NCBI GenBank assembly: GCA_049647485.1
Contig: JBARXT010000197.1
Span: forward strand, 1 to 64,000
DNA: 64,000 nt
Reading direction: 5' to 3'
From: 62-47 sp049647485
Lineage (GTDB): Bacteria; Pseudomonadota; Alphaproteobacteria; Rhizobiales; Xanthobacteraceae
A program made the translations under genes and the position numbers. The notes beneath the pieces are model-generated. The model was given only the letters and a program-made list of their open reading frames with translations. It ran no database searches and was not told the origin of the DNA. Below are positions 20,547 through 28,848 of the stretch, one piece after another (the first letter of the stretch is position 1; each line of letters starts with the position of its first letter).

Positions 20547-21404
20547 ATGCAACTCACAGCCAAGATGCGCTTCGCTCCCGACCTGCTGAAGGATCAGGTC
20601 GCCCTCGTCACCGGCGGCGGCACCGGCATGGGCCGCGCCACCGCGCTGGAGATGGCGCAGTCCGGCGCCAGGATTGTGGTGCTGGGGCGACGGCCGGAAC
20701 CGATCGAGGATTGCGCCAAAACCATCCGCGAGGCCGGCGGCGATGCCATTGCGATTTCCGGCGACATTCGGCAGCCGGAACAGATCGAAGCGGCGATGGC
20801 GCAAATCCGCAGTGAATTCGGTAAGCTGAACATTCTGGTCAACAACGCCGGCGGACAATTCGTCACGCCGGCGCGCGAACTGAACAACAAGGGGTTCGAG
20901 ACCGTCATTCGTAACAATCTGGTCGGCTCGTGGCAGATGACGAAGGCGGTCGCCGATCATTTCATGTTCGAAAATGGCGGCTCCATCGTATTCGTTACCG
21001 CTTGTGTGCGGTCCGGCCTCAGCGGCTTCGTTCACACCGCGGCCGCGCGTGGCGGCGTGCTGGCGATGATGAAGACGCTGGCGTTCGAATGGGCCGAGTT
21101 CGGCATCCGCCTCAACTGCGTCGCCCCCGGCACGGTGAAGACCGAGGGCATGGGCCACTATCCGATTGCGCCCGAGCAGTGGCTAAAGCTCAACCGCAAC
21201 GTCATGGGCCACATGGGCGACGTCGAGGACATCGCGGCCGCGATCATCTTCCTCGCCTCGCCGCTCGGCAAATTCGTCACCGGTGAGGAATGGTACATCG
21301 ACGGCGGCGAGACGCTGCACCTCGCCCACGACGCGCGCCAGATGATCGACATGATGAAATTCACCACGCGCGAACGCGGCGACGGCCAGCCGGGGAAGGG
21401 TTAA
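20547..21404 (+). CDS. Short-chain dehydrogenase/reductase with atypical active site
   Basis: This is a 285-residue SDR with the NAD(P) loop TGGGTGMGR (residues 22-30), NNAG at 99-102 and the C-terminal FLASPLGKFVTGEEWYIDGG. The classical YxxxK pair is absent: the aligned stretch is VHTAAARGGV, giving Thr164 and Arg168 where Tyr and Lys are expected. This resembles 2,4-dienoyl/trans-2-enoyl-CoA reductase-like and terpene-catabolism SDRs rather than alcohol dehydrogenases. An AGGA site precedes the ATG. Operator site 1 lies about 60 bases upstream, and the gene converges on the FadH-like gene with a 3-base gap. Confidence 0.88.
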   Translation: MQLTAKMRFAPDLLKDQVALVTGGGTGMGRATALEMAQSGARIVVLGRRPEPIEDCAKTIREAGGDAIAISGDIRQPEQIEAAMAQIRSEFGKLNILVNNAGGQFVTPARELNNKGFETVIRNNLVGSWQMTKAVADHFMFENGGSIVFVTACVRSGLSGFVHTAAARGGVLAMMKTLAFEWAEFGIRLNCVAPGTVKTEGMGHYPIAPEQWLKLNRNVMGHMGDVEDIAAAIIFLASPLGKFVTGEEWYIDGGETLHLAHDARQMIDMMKFTTRERGDGQPGKG

Positions 21405-21407
21405 GTC

Positions 21408-23468
21408 CTAAAGCGCCTGCCCCACACGAACACCATCATCGATCGCACGCATGGCATCGAGTTCGGCGGCCTCTTTCGCGCCGCCAATGACATGCGCTTC
21501 GATGCCGCTGGCACGCAACTCTTCATAGAGACTGCGGTTGGAATCCTGCCCGGCGCAGACCACGATGGTATCCACCGCCAGCACCTGCGGCTTGCCGTCA
21601 ATCACGATGTGCAGTCCGGCATCGTCGATGCGGTCATAGCTGACGCCCGCCAGCAGTTTCACATCACGCTTGGCGAGGCTCGAGCGCAGAATCCAGCCGG
21701 TGGAGACGCCGAGCCCCGCACCGGGGCGCGACGCCTTGCGCTGCAGGATGGTGATTTCGCGCGACGCCTGGCGCGGCGCCAGCGGATCGCCGGACAAGCC
21801 GCCGGGGTGCGACAAGCTTGCGTCGATATTCCATTCACGCTGGAAATCTGCAAGTTCGAGCGCGCGATGTTTCGGTGCTTCACCCGGCTGCGAATGGCAG
21901 AGATACTCGGCGACGTCGAAGCCGATGCCGCCCGCGCCGATGATGGCGACGCGACGTCCCGCCTTGCGTCGTCCGCTCAGGAGATCGTGATAGACCACGA
22001 CGCTGGGATGATCGATGCCGGGGATCGCCGGCACGCGTGGATGCACGCCGGAGGCCACGACCACCGCATCGAAACCCTCATTGGCAATATCCGCTTTCGA
22101 CACGGGAGTATTCAAACGCAGGCTCACTTGCCCCGTCTCGATGCGGCCACTGTAATAGCGCAGCATCTCGTCGAACTCGGATTTCCCAGGTACTGCGCGC
22201 GCCAGATTGATCTGCCCGCCCACGCGATCGGATGCTTCGAACAGCGTCACCTTGTGCCCGCGACGACTGGCTTCTGCCGCCGCCGCCAAACCGCCGGCGC
22301 CGGCGCCAACCACTGCGACCTTGCGCGAGCGCTCCGCGGGTCCTTCCTCGAACAACGTCTCGCGGCAGGCACGCGGATTGACCAGACATGTCGCGCTCCG
22401 CTCGGAGAAGATCAGATCGAGACACGCCTGATTACAGGCGATGCAGGTGTTGATGGTTTCGGGCTTTCCCTCCCGTGTCTTCCTGGCGAAGAACGGATCT
22501 GCCAGCATCGGCCGCGCCATCGACACCAGATCGCTGTCGCCGGAGCCGATGACATCCTCCGCCAGTTCCGGTGTGTTGATGCGGTTCGACGCCACGACTG
22601 GAATTTTGACCGCACGCTTGATCCGCGCTGCGGCAAAGCGCCATGCCCCGCGCGGGATTGGATAAGCGATGGTCGGAACCCGCGCCTCGTGCCAGCCGAT
22701 ACCGGTGTTGAGAATATCCGCACCTGCTACCTCGACACGCTGCGCCAGGCGGTCGATCTCGTCGCCGGTCGCGCCGCCCTCGACGAGGTCGAGTGCGGAA
22801 ATGCGATAAATAATGATGAAATTGTCGCCCGTCGCGGCGCGAACGCGCTTCACCAGTTCGACCGGCAGGCGATGGCGGTTCTCTTCCGAGCCACCCCATT
22901 CGTCGGTGCGGTCGTTGGTGCGCAGCACGGTGAACTCATTGATCAGATAGCCTTCCGAGCCCATGATCTCGACACCGTCGAAACCGGCTTCCTGCGCCAA
23001 TGAGGCACAGCGGACGTAATCCGCGATCGTTTGTTCGATTTCCTCGCCGGTCATCGCACGCGGCGTGAAGCGGTTGATGCGCGAGCGGATGCTGGAAGGA
23101 CCGAGACACTCCTCCTGCTTGGCATAGCGCCCGGAGTGCAGGATTTGCAGACAGATCCTGCTGTCGTACTTGTGTACCGCATCGGTGATCTGCCGCAGTT
23201 CCGGCACCTGCGCACGCTCCGTCAGCATCGGCCCGCCAGGTTCGATCAATCCGGCGCTGTTGGGCGCGTAGCCGCCGGTGATGATGAGACCGACCTCACC
23301 CTTCGCCCGTTCGGAGAGGAAGGCCGCCATCTTGTATACGCCGTTCTCTTCCATATCGAGCCGGGTATGCATCGAACCCATGATGATCCGGTTGCGCAAT
23401 GTCGTTCCCCCGACCTTCAACGGCGCCAGAAGATGGGGATAGCGCGAAAGGCCCGGATCGGCTTGCAT
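21408..23468 (-). CDS. FadH-like 2,4-dienoyl-CoA reductase / NADH:flavin oxidoreductase
   Basis: This is a 686-residue two-module flavoprotein. Residues 1-370 form an Old Yellow Enzyme-type TIM barrel (LRNRIIMGSMHTRL, then a catalytic-site QILHSGRYA). A cysteine cluster, CIACNQACLDLIF plus CLVNPRAC, would bind a 4Fe-4S centre. The C-terminal half has an FAD loop (VAVVGAGAGGLAAA) and an NAD(P)H loop (VAIIGAGGIGFDVAEYL). This is the layout of bacterial 2,4-dienoyl-CoA reductase, which removes double bonds at even positions during beta-oxidation. It is divergent from the acyl-CoA dehydrogenase across operator site 2. Confidence 0.92.
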   Translation of the reverse strand: MQADPGLSRYPHLLAPLKVGGTTLRNRIIMGSMHTRLDMEENGVYKMAAFLSERAKGEVGLIITGGYAPNSAGLIEPGGPMLTERAQVPELRQITDAVHKYDSRICLQILHSGRYAKQEECLGPSSIRSRINRFTPRAMTGEEIEQTIADYVRCASLAQEAGFDGVEIMGSEGYLINEFTVLRTNDRTDEWGGSEENRHRLPVELVKRVRAATGDNFIIIYRISALDLVEGGATGDEIDRLAQRVEVAGADILNTGIGWHEARVPTIAYPIPRGAWRFAAARIKRAVKIPVVASNRINTPELAEDVIGSGDSDLVSMARPMLADPFFARKTREGKPETINTCIACNQACLDLIFSERSATCLVNPRACRETLFEEGPAERSRKVAVVGAGAGGLAAAAEASRRGHKVTLFEASDRVGGQINLARAVPGKSEFDEMLRYYSGRIETGQVSLRLNTPVSKADIANEGFDAVVVASGVHPRVPAIPGIDHPSVVVYHDLLSGRRKAGRRVAIIGAGGIGFDVAEYLCHSQPGEAPKHRALELADFQREWNIDASLSHPGGLSGDPLAPRQASREITILQRKASRPGAGLGVSTGWILRSSLAKRDVKLLAGVSYDRIDDAGLHIVIDGKPQVLAVDTIVVCAGQDSNRSLYEELRASGIEAHVIGGAKEAAELDAMRAIDDGVRVGQAL

Positions 23469-23494
23469 GGCATGGCTCTCGTTGGCATTGCAGA

Positions 23495-23516
23495 CATTCT
23501 AACAATTGTTAGAATG
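23495..23516. promoter_or_regulatory. Operator site 2: perfect 22-bp palindrome (half-site CATTCTAACAA)
   Basis: The sequence is an exact palindrome of CATTCTAACAA and its reverse complement, embedding TCTAACA-AT-TGTTAGA. It is centred between the divergent FadH-like gene (start 23468) and the acyl-CoA dehydrogenase (start 23539), so a bound dimer would cover both promoters. It is the most symmetrical of the copies. Confidence 0.88.
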
Positions 23517-23538
23517 GTTCGAATAATCAAGAGATTTC

Positions 23539-24729
23539 ATGAGGACGCCGGTGGACACCACGCTGAACGAACAGCAGGAAGCCTTCCGCGAGGCCGCAAT
23601 GCGCTTTGCTACCGAGAAGCTGGCGCCGCAGTACCAGAAGCGCGCCACCGAACATCGGCTCGACCGCACGATGCTCCACGAGATGGGCTCGCTCGGCCTG
23701 ATCGGCGTCGATATTCCGGAAGCCTATGGCGGGCTTGGCGAGAGCAGCGTCACCGCAGGCGTCATCATCGAGCAGATCGCCTATGCCGACTTCAACGCCA
23801 GCTACGTGCAACTGCTGGCCTCGCTGATGGGTGGCATGGTCGCGCAGCACGCGACGCCCGACGTGGCGAAGGAATGGCTGCCGAAGGTGACGCGGGGAGA
23901 CGCCATCATCGGTCTCGGCCTCACTGAGCCACGCGGCGGGTCTGACGCCGCCAATCTCATTCTTCGTGCGGAGAAATCCGGCAACGGATACCGCCTCAAC
24001 GGCGAAAAGACCTCGATGAGCTGCGCCGACCAATGCGACGCCGCGGTGATCTTCGCCCGCACCGGCAAGGTAGAGGACGGCGCGCGCGGCGTCAGCGCAT
24101 TCTTCGTCGATCTCAACCAGAAGGGCATCACCCGCACTCATTTCGACGACATCGGCACCAAGCCGGTCGGGCGCGGCTCGGTGTTCTTCGACGACGTGTT
24201 TGTGCCGGCCGAATGCCTGATGGCGGAGGAAAACAAAGGCTTTTCCAAAATCATGACCGGCTTCGATTACAGCCGCGCCTTGATCGGCCTCGAATGCATC
24301 GGTCCGGCACAGGCGTCGGTGGACGAAGCCTGGCAGTACAGCCGCGAGCGCACCGCGTTCGAGCGGCCGATCGCCCAGTTCCAGGGAGTCAGTTTTCCAT
24401 TGGCGGAAGCCGAGACACAACTCACCATGATGCGCCAGCTTTGCTTCCACACCCTGTCGCTGCGCGACCGCCGCCTGCCGCACACCGCCGAGGCCGCGAT
24501 GTGCAAGTGGTACGTGCCGAAGACGACGTGCGAGATCATCCACCAGTGCCTGCTGACGCACGGGCATTATGGCTATACCACCGATCTGCCGTTCCATCAG
24601 CGCTATCTCGACGTGATGGGGCTACAGATTGGTGACGGCACCGCGCAGATCCAGAAGCTGGTGATCGCGCGTGAAAAGGTCGGTCGCGTTGCGGTACAGT
24701 ACGCCAAGCAGGATGCGGGGAAAGTATAA
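23539..24729 (+). CDS. Acyl-CoA dehydrogenase (AliB-like, Asp at the catalytic-base position)
   Basis: This is a 396-residue acyl-CoA dehydrogenase: LGLTEPRGGSDAANLILRAE, EKTSMSCADQCDA, DYSRALIGLECIGPAQA, and HGHYGYTTDLPFHQRYLDVMG near the end. Where medium-chain dehydrogenases have Glu-Gly-Thr, this protein reads IGDGTAQIQ, placing Asp366 at the base position. A similar exchange is reported for some alicyclic acyl-CoA dehydrogenases, so a cyclic acid substrate is possible but not shown. The ATG follows AAGAGA and lies about 22 bases after operator site 2. Confidence 0.9.
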   Translation: MRTPVDTTLNEQQEAFREAAMRFATEKLAPQYQKRATEHRLDRTMLHEMGSLGLIGVDIPEAYGGLGESSVTAGVIIEQIAYADFNASYVQLLASLMGGMVAQHATPDVAKEWLPKVTRGDAIIGLGLTEPRGGSDAANLILRAEKSGNGYRLNGEKTSMSCADQCDAAVIFARTGKVEDGARGVSAFFVDLNQKGITRTHFDDIGTKPVGRGSVFFDDVFVPAECLMAEENKGFSKIMTGFDYSRALIGLECIGPAQASVDEAWQYSRERTAFERPIAQFQGVSFPLAEAETQLTMMRQLCFHTLSLRDRRLPHTAEAAMCKWYVPKTTCEIIHQCLLTHGHYGYTTDLPFHQRYLDVMGLQIGDGTAQIQKLVIAREKVGRVAVQYAKQDAGKV

Positions 24730-24771
24730 CCGCGTCTCATGAGATGGCACTCGCGTGACACCTCACTCCGC

Positions 24772-24858
24772 GGTCATGGCCGGGCTTGTCCCGGCCATCC
24801 ACGTTCCATTGTAGCGCCGCCAAGACACGGATTGCCGGAATAAATCCGGCCATGACGA
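24772..24858. repeat. Dispersed palindromic repeat, 'GTCATGGCCGGGCTTGTCCCGGCCATCCACG' class
   Basis: This is the best-conserved copy: GGTCATGGCCGGGCTTGTCC, CCGGCCATCCACG, then CCGGAATAAATCCGGCCATG and ACG as the partner. It occupies the 175-base convergent gap between the acyl-CoA dehydrogenase and the transglutaminase-like gene. Confidence 0.78.
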
Positions 24859-24904
24859 ATTCAAAAACAAGCGCCTTGCTTCACGTCCTGCGCAAGGACG
24901 GCAT

Positions 24905-25594
24905 CTACCTGTCCGGTGCGAATTCGACCGGCGCGGCTTCCGCCGCCGAGGCGCCCTTCTCCCACAGCTTGGGATAGGTCACGCGAAAATCCTTCAGCAA
25001 CTGATCGATCGGCGGATCGACGAACCAGCCGCGATCGTTGACATATTCCATGTGCCGCCGGTTCTGGGTATCGAACTCGTGGAACAGCGCGTCGCCCTTG
25101 CCGTCGAACACCAGTTCGCGGACGCCGAAGCGCTGACACAGTTCGGAGTTGAAGGCCGGCGTCACCTTGAACATCTTGCCGTCGAGCCACAGCGCGACAT
25201 AACCGTGATAGATGAACAGGTCCGTTCCCATCAGATCGGCCAGCTTCGCCGAGTTGAGATGATTGCGCACATCGGCGAATCCCGGTGCCGCCGGAATGCT
25301 GGCGGCGCGCAGTACTGCGGCAAGCAGGATCGCCTTCGGCACGCAGTAGTTCGAGGGTCGCTGCGCCACCGTGCTGGCGCGGTAATCGTGCGGCGTGGTG
25401 CCGACATGGAACGGATCGTATTTGATGCGGTCGCGCACGGCGTCGAACAGGCGGATCGCCTTGTCGGTCGGCGACGCGTTTTCGAAACCGCTCAACGCCG
25501 AGGCAGCGAAGTCGCGCACCGGCGCAGAACCACTATCGACGAAGGCCGTCGGCTTGAGGAAATCGGCAGAGGGAGAAGCAGTCACGTCAACCAT
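24905..25594 (-). CDS. Transglutaminase-like domain protein
   Basis: The product has 229 residues. The transglutaminase-like core is seen as IRLFDAVRDRIKYDP, the nucleophile segment PSNYCVPKAILLAAVLRAASIPA and the histidine segment IYHGYVALWLDGKMFKVTPA. No signal peptide is apparent from the ATG at 25594, so it should be cytoplasmic. Members act as proteases, amidases or are inactive. The start is placed just inside operator site 3 because the longer frame would run through that operator. It shares the divergent promoter region with an acyl-CoA synthetase, so it appears to belong to the same regulon. Its role there is unknown. Confidence 0.82.
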   Translation of the reverse strand: MVDVTASPSADFLKPTAFVDSGSAPVRDFAASALSGFENASPTDKAIRLFDAVRDRIKYDPFHVGTTPHDYRASTVAQRPSNYCVPKAILLAAVLRAASIPAAPGFADVRNHLNSAKLADLMGTDLFIYHGYVALWLDGKMFKVTPAFNSELCQRFGVRELVFDGKGDALFHEFDTQNRRHMEYVNDRGWFVDPPIDQLLKDFRVTYPKLWEKGASAAEAAPVEFAPDR

Positions 25595-25618
25595 CCAAGC
25601 CAGGGTGCTTATCTGAAA

Positions 25619-25634
25619 TCTAACAAATGTTAGA
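25619..25634. promoter_or_regulatory. Operator site 3: TCTAACA-AA-TGTTAGA
   Basis: A perfect 7-bp inverted repeat lies between the divergent transglutaminase-like gene and the acetyl-CoA-synthetase-like gene. It is identical in both arms to sites 1, 2 and 5a. Confidence 0.83.
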
Positions 25635-25709
25635 AACGAGCTATTGTCAATCGCGGTGACGCGGTATTGTACCCCCCACGCTTTCAATTCAAAGACCGTA
25701 GGACAGCCT

Positions 25710-27674
25710 ATGAGCGACGCCAACCAATACGTTTGGGAACCCTCCCCCGACCTCGTTGCGCAAAGCAATCTGACGGCATTCCTGCGCGCCACCGACCACG
25801 CGGACTACGACAGTCTTGCGGCCACCGCAGAGGCCGATCCGGCATGGCTGATGGAGCAGGTATTCAAATTCTGCGCCGTTCGATTCTTTAAGCCTTACGA
25901 CACGATGCTGGATATCTCGCGCGGCGAACCGTGGGCGCGCTGGTGCGCCGGCGGTACCACCAACATCGTACTGAACTGCATCGACAAGCATCGCGACACG
26001 CCGGTATGGGACCAGACCTTTCTGGTGTGGGAGGGCGAAAACAAGACGGAGCAGCGCACACTCAGCTACCGCGAGCTTGATCGCGAGGTCAGCTGCCTGG
26101 CACAGGGCTTGCGCGATCTCGGCATCGAGCAGGGCGACGTGGTCGCCCTCTACATGCCGAACCTGCCGGAAACCTTCACCGCATTCTTCGCGGTCATGAA
26201 GCTCGGCGCGATCCTGCTACCGCTGTTCTCGGGCTTCGGTCCCGCCCCGATCGTCTCCCGCCTCAACCACGGCGAGGCGAAAGCCGTAATCACTGCCAAC
26301 GGCACTTGGCGGCGCGGCACGCCAGCCCCTTTGAAGTCCGTACTCGATGCCGCGCTGGAACAGGCGCCGAGCGTACGGCATGTGATCGTGGTCGATCGCG
26401 GCGGATTGTCCATCGAGACGCCGATGCGCGCCGGCCGCGACCATTGGTGGGATGACCTCACGGCGGGCAAAAACGGCGACATCGCAACCGTTGAGATGCC
26501 GGCCGATGCGCCCGCTATCCTGCTCTATACGTCGGGCACCACCGGCGAACCGAAGGGCTGCGTGTGGACCCAGATAGGCTTCATTGGCTCGATGGTGACG
26601 CGCGACATCATCATCTGCTGCGACTTCAAGCCGACAGACCGCTTCTTCTTTATGAGCGACATGGGCTGGATGGTCGGCGCGATGACCGCCTGCATCCCGA
26701 GCTTCGCCGGCGCCAGCCTGTTGGTGGCCGAAGGCACGCCGGATTATCCGGACACCGGACGGTTCTGGAGGCTGATCCAGGATCATCGCGTCAGTTATCT
26801 CGGCGTTTCGCCCACCATCGTTCGCAGCCTTATGCGCTACGGTGAGGAAGTTGAGAACTACGATCTCTCCGGTTTGCGCATCACCACCTCCGGCGGCGAG
26901 GCATGGACCGCCGCGCCGTGGCAATGGTTCTTCGAGCACGTCTGCAAGCGACGGTTGCCGATCATCAACATTTCCGGCGGTACCGAAGTCGGCGGCTGCA
27001 TATTTCTCGGCACGCCGAACCACCCGATGAATCCCGGCTCGTTTTCACGGCCGGCGCTCGGCGTTGGCGCCGATATCGTCGATCTCTCGGGCAACAAGGT
27101 GCCGCCCGGCGAAGTGGGCGAACTGATCCTGCGCCATTCTTCCATCGGTCTGACGAAAAGCCTGTGGAAGGCGGACGCACGCTACATCGACAATTACTGG
27201 AACACGCTGCCCGGCATCTGGGTGCACGGCGACTTCGCCATGCAGGGCACCGATGGGCTCTACTACATTCTCGGCCGTTCCGATGACACCATCAAGATTT
27301 CCGGCAAGCGCACCGGCCCCGCCGAACTCGAGGGCCTATTGGTCGCCACCGGCAAGGTGGCGGAGGCCGCAGTGTTCGGCATCCCGCATCCGGTGAAGGG
27401 ATCGGCCATCGTCTGCGCCTGCGTGCTGATGCCGAGTGTTACGGAACAAGGCATCGCCGAAGAATTATCAAGTGCACTGGTGAAAGGCATGGGCGCGTCC
27501 TATCGCCCCGAGCGCATCGTCTTCGTCGATGACTTGCCGCGCACCCGCAACCTGAAGATCATGCGCCGTGTGCTGCGCGCGGTGTTCGAGAACAAGGACC
27601 CGGGTGACCTGTCGTCGCTCGCCAATCCTGAGACGGTGGACGCGCTGCGCAGGCAGGTGGCGGCGTCACCCTGA
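25710..27674 (+). CDS. Acetyl-CoA synthetase-like acyl-CoA ligase
   Basis: This 654-residue ANL ligase has the long N-terminal extension typical of acetyl-/acetoacetyl-CoA synthetases. Motifs: ILLYTSGTTGEPKGCVWTQ, NISGGTEVGG, WVHGDFAMQGTDGLYYILGR, hinge GRSDDTIKISGKRTGPAELE and, near the C-terminus, PRTRNLKIMRR in the place of the catalytic Lys. The ATG at 25710 follows an AGGA site; the earlier frame start lies close to the operator. It probably activates a short or branched acid for the regulon's pathway. No acetylation-site motif PxxxxGK is obvious (RTRNLK instead of RSGKIM). Confidence 0.9.
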   Translation: MSDANQYVWEPSPDLVAQSNLTAFLRATDHADYDSLAATAEADPAWLMEQVFKFCAVRFFKPYDTMLDISRGEPWARWCAGGTTNIVLNCIDKHRDTPVWDQTFLVWEGENKTEQRTLSYRELDREVSCLAQGLRDLGIEQGDVVALYMPNLPETFTAFFAVMKLGAILLPLFSGFGPAPIVSRLNHGEAKAVITANGTWRRGTPAPLKSVLDAALEQAPSVRHVIVVDRGGLSIETPMRAGRDHWWDDLTAGKNGDIATVEMPADAPAILLYTSGTTGEPKGCVWTQIGFIGSMVTRDIIICCDFKPTDRFFFMSDMGWMVGAMTACIPSFAGASLLVAEGTPDYPDTGRFWRLIQDHRVSYLGVSPTIVRSLMRYGEEVENYDLSGLRITTSGGEAWTAAPWQWFFEHVCKRRLPIINISGGTEVGGCIFLGTPNHPMNPGSFSRPALGVGADIVDLSGNKVPPGEVGELILRHSSIGLTKSLWKADARYIDNYWNTLPGIWVHGDFAMQGTDGLYYILGRSDDTIKISGKRTGPAELEGLLVATGKVAEAAVFGIPHPVKGSAIVCACVLMPSVTEQGIAEELSSALVKGMGASYRPERIVFVDDLPRTRNLKIMRRVLRAVFENKDPGDLSSLANPETVDALRRQVAASP

Positions 27675-27772
27675 AGTGCGAGCAAAGCGAGCCTCAAGGG
27701 GTGACGCGCAAAATATATCGGCCGCCATCCTTCGATGGTTCCATGCTAAGCGCGGCGCACCTCAGGATGACG
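27670..27772. repeat. Dispersed palindromic repeat, 'CCTGAAGTGCGAGCAAAGCGAGCCTCAAGG' class
   Basis: It contains CGAGCAAAGCGAGCCTCAAG, CCATCCTTCGATGG and GCACCTCAGGATGACGG. It is a relative of the 11512-11600 element. It fills the convergent gap between the ligase and the next crotonase and overlaps the ligase stop region by a few bases. Confidence 0.68.
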
Positions 27773-27790
27773 GCCTTCTTCTGCGCTTTC

Positions 27791-28603
27791 CTAAATCGGG
27801 CACTCCGGCGGGAACGAGGGTTTGCGCTTCTCGAGATGCGAGGCCAGCCCCTCACGCGCCTCAAGCCCGGTAAAGCCGAGGATTTCCAGCGCCGTCGACG
27901 TATCGAAGAGCGGCCCGTTCACGCGCAGCCAGTTATTGAGCGAATACTTGGTCCAGCGGATCGCGCTCTGCGCGCCGGTGGCGAGATCTTCCGCGGTTTC
28001 CAGCGCGATCTTCTGCAACTCGGCATCCTCGACGCACAACGACACCAGCCCGATGCGCTCGGCTTCCTCACCCGACAGCGGCTTGCAGGTCAGCAGATAA
28101 TATTTCGCCTTGGCCAGCCCGCACAGCAGTGGCCAGATGATGCAGGCGACGTCGCCTGCCGCCACCCCGAGCCGCGTATGGCCGTCGACGATCTTGGCGG
28201 ATTTGCCGCAGATCGACACGTCCGCGAGAATGCCGACGACCAGCCCGGCGCCCACCGCGACGCCGTTGATGGCGGAAATGATCGGCTTGTTGCAGTTGAT
28301 GACGTTGTAAACAAGATCCTTGGCTTCCTTCCAGGTCGACATGCGCGCGACCGGATTGTCGAGAATGCTCTTGATCAGTTCGAAATCCCCGCCGGCGGAA
28401 AACGCCTTGCCCGCACCGGTCACGATCACCGCATTGATATCCGGATCGTCGTTGATGTCGCGCCAGATGTGCGTAAGTTGGGTATGCGTCTCCGCATCCA
28501 CCGAATTGTATGTTTCCGGCCGATCGAAGGTGATCCGAAGAATCCGCTTCGAAGGATAGTCAAGCTTCAACTTGGTATAGGCAGCATAGCGGTCCGACAT
28601 CAT
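27791..28603 (-). CDS. Crotonase-fold protein lacking both classical catalytic glutamates
   Basis: This 270-residue crotonase homologue has TFDRPETYNSVDAE, the oxyanion segments KAFSAGGDFELI and INGVAVGAGLVVGILAD, and KIVDGHTRLGVAAGD. Where hydratases carry Glu (GGxxE and PExxxG) this protein has Val and His, so it is unlikely to be a plain hydratase. Hydrolase, isomerase, decarboxylase or ring-opening activity is possible. Tandem ATGs at 28603 and 28600 follow GAGGAAG. It is divergent from a ligase across operator site 4. Confidence 0.87.
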   Translation of the reverse strand: MMSDRYAAYTKLKLDYPSKRILRITFDRPETYNSVDAETHTQLTHIWRDINDDPDINAVIVTGAGKAFSAGGDFELIKSILDNPVARMSTWKEAKDLVYNVINCNKPIISAINGVAVGAGLVVGILADVSICGKSAKIVDGHTRLGVAAGDVACIIWPLLCGLAKAKYYLLTCKPLSGEEAERIGLVSLCVEDAELQKIALETAEDLATGAQSAIRWTKYSLNNWLRVNGPLFDTSTALEILGFTGLEAREGLASHLEKRKPSFPPECPI

Positions 28604-28715
28604 CGCTTCCTCGTTTTCAACGGCCTGTTTGGCGTGCCTGCGATACTCATCCTATACTGATCCACGCCTCGGAACTACGAGTCCCTTTCCCCGCGCAACC
28701 AGCTATGGAAATTTT

Positions 28716-28731
28716 TCGAACAGATGTTAGA
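28716..28731. promoter_or_regulatory. Operator site 4: TCGAACA-GA-TGTTAGA (one mismatch)
   Basis: This fourth copy of the island's palindrome has one base changed in the left arm (G for T at 28718). It lies in the divergent region between the crotonase (start 28603) and ligase (start 28849) genes. Confidence 0.75.
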
Positions 28732-28848
28732 ATTTTAGGTGGGATTGCCCCGCACCGCAAGCGCCGACTTGCCGAGATGCAATAACGAGATACGATGCAA
28801 CGACGGATGTGGCGCTGTTCAAGCGACACTCCGATCGCGGAGGACCAC

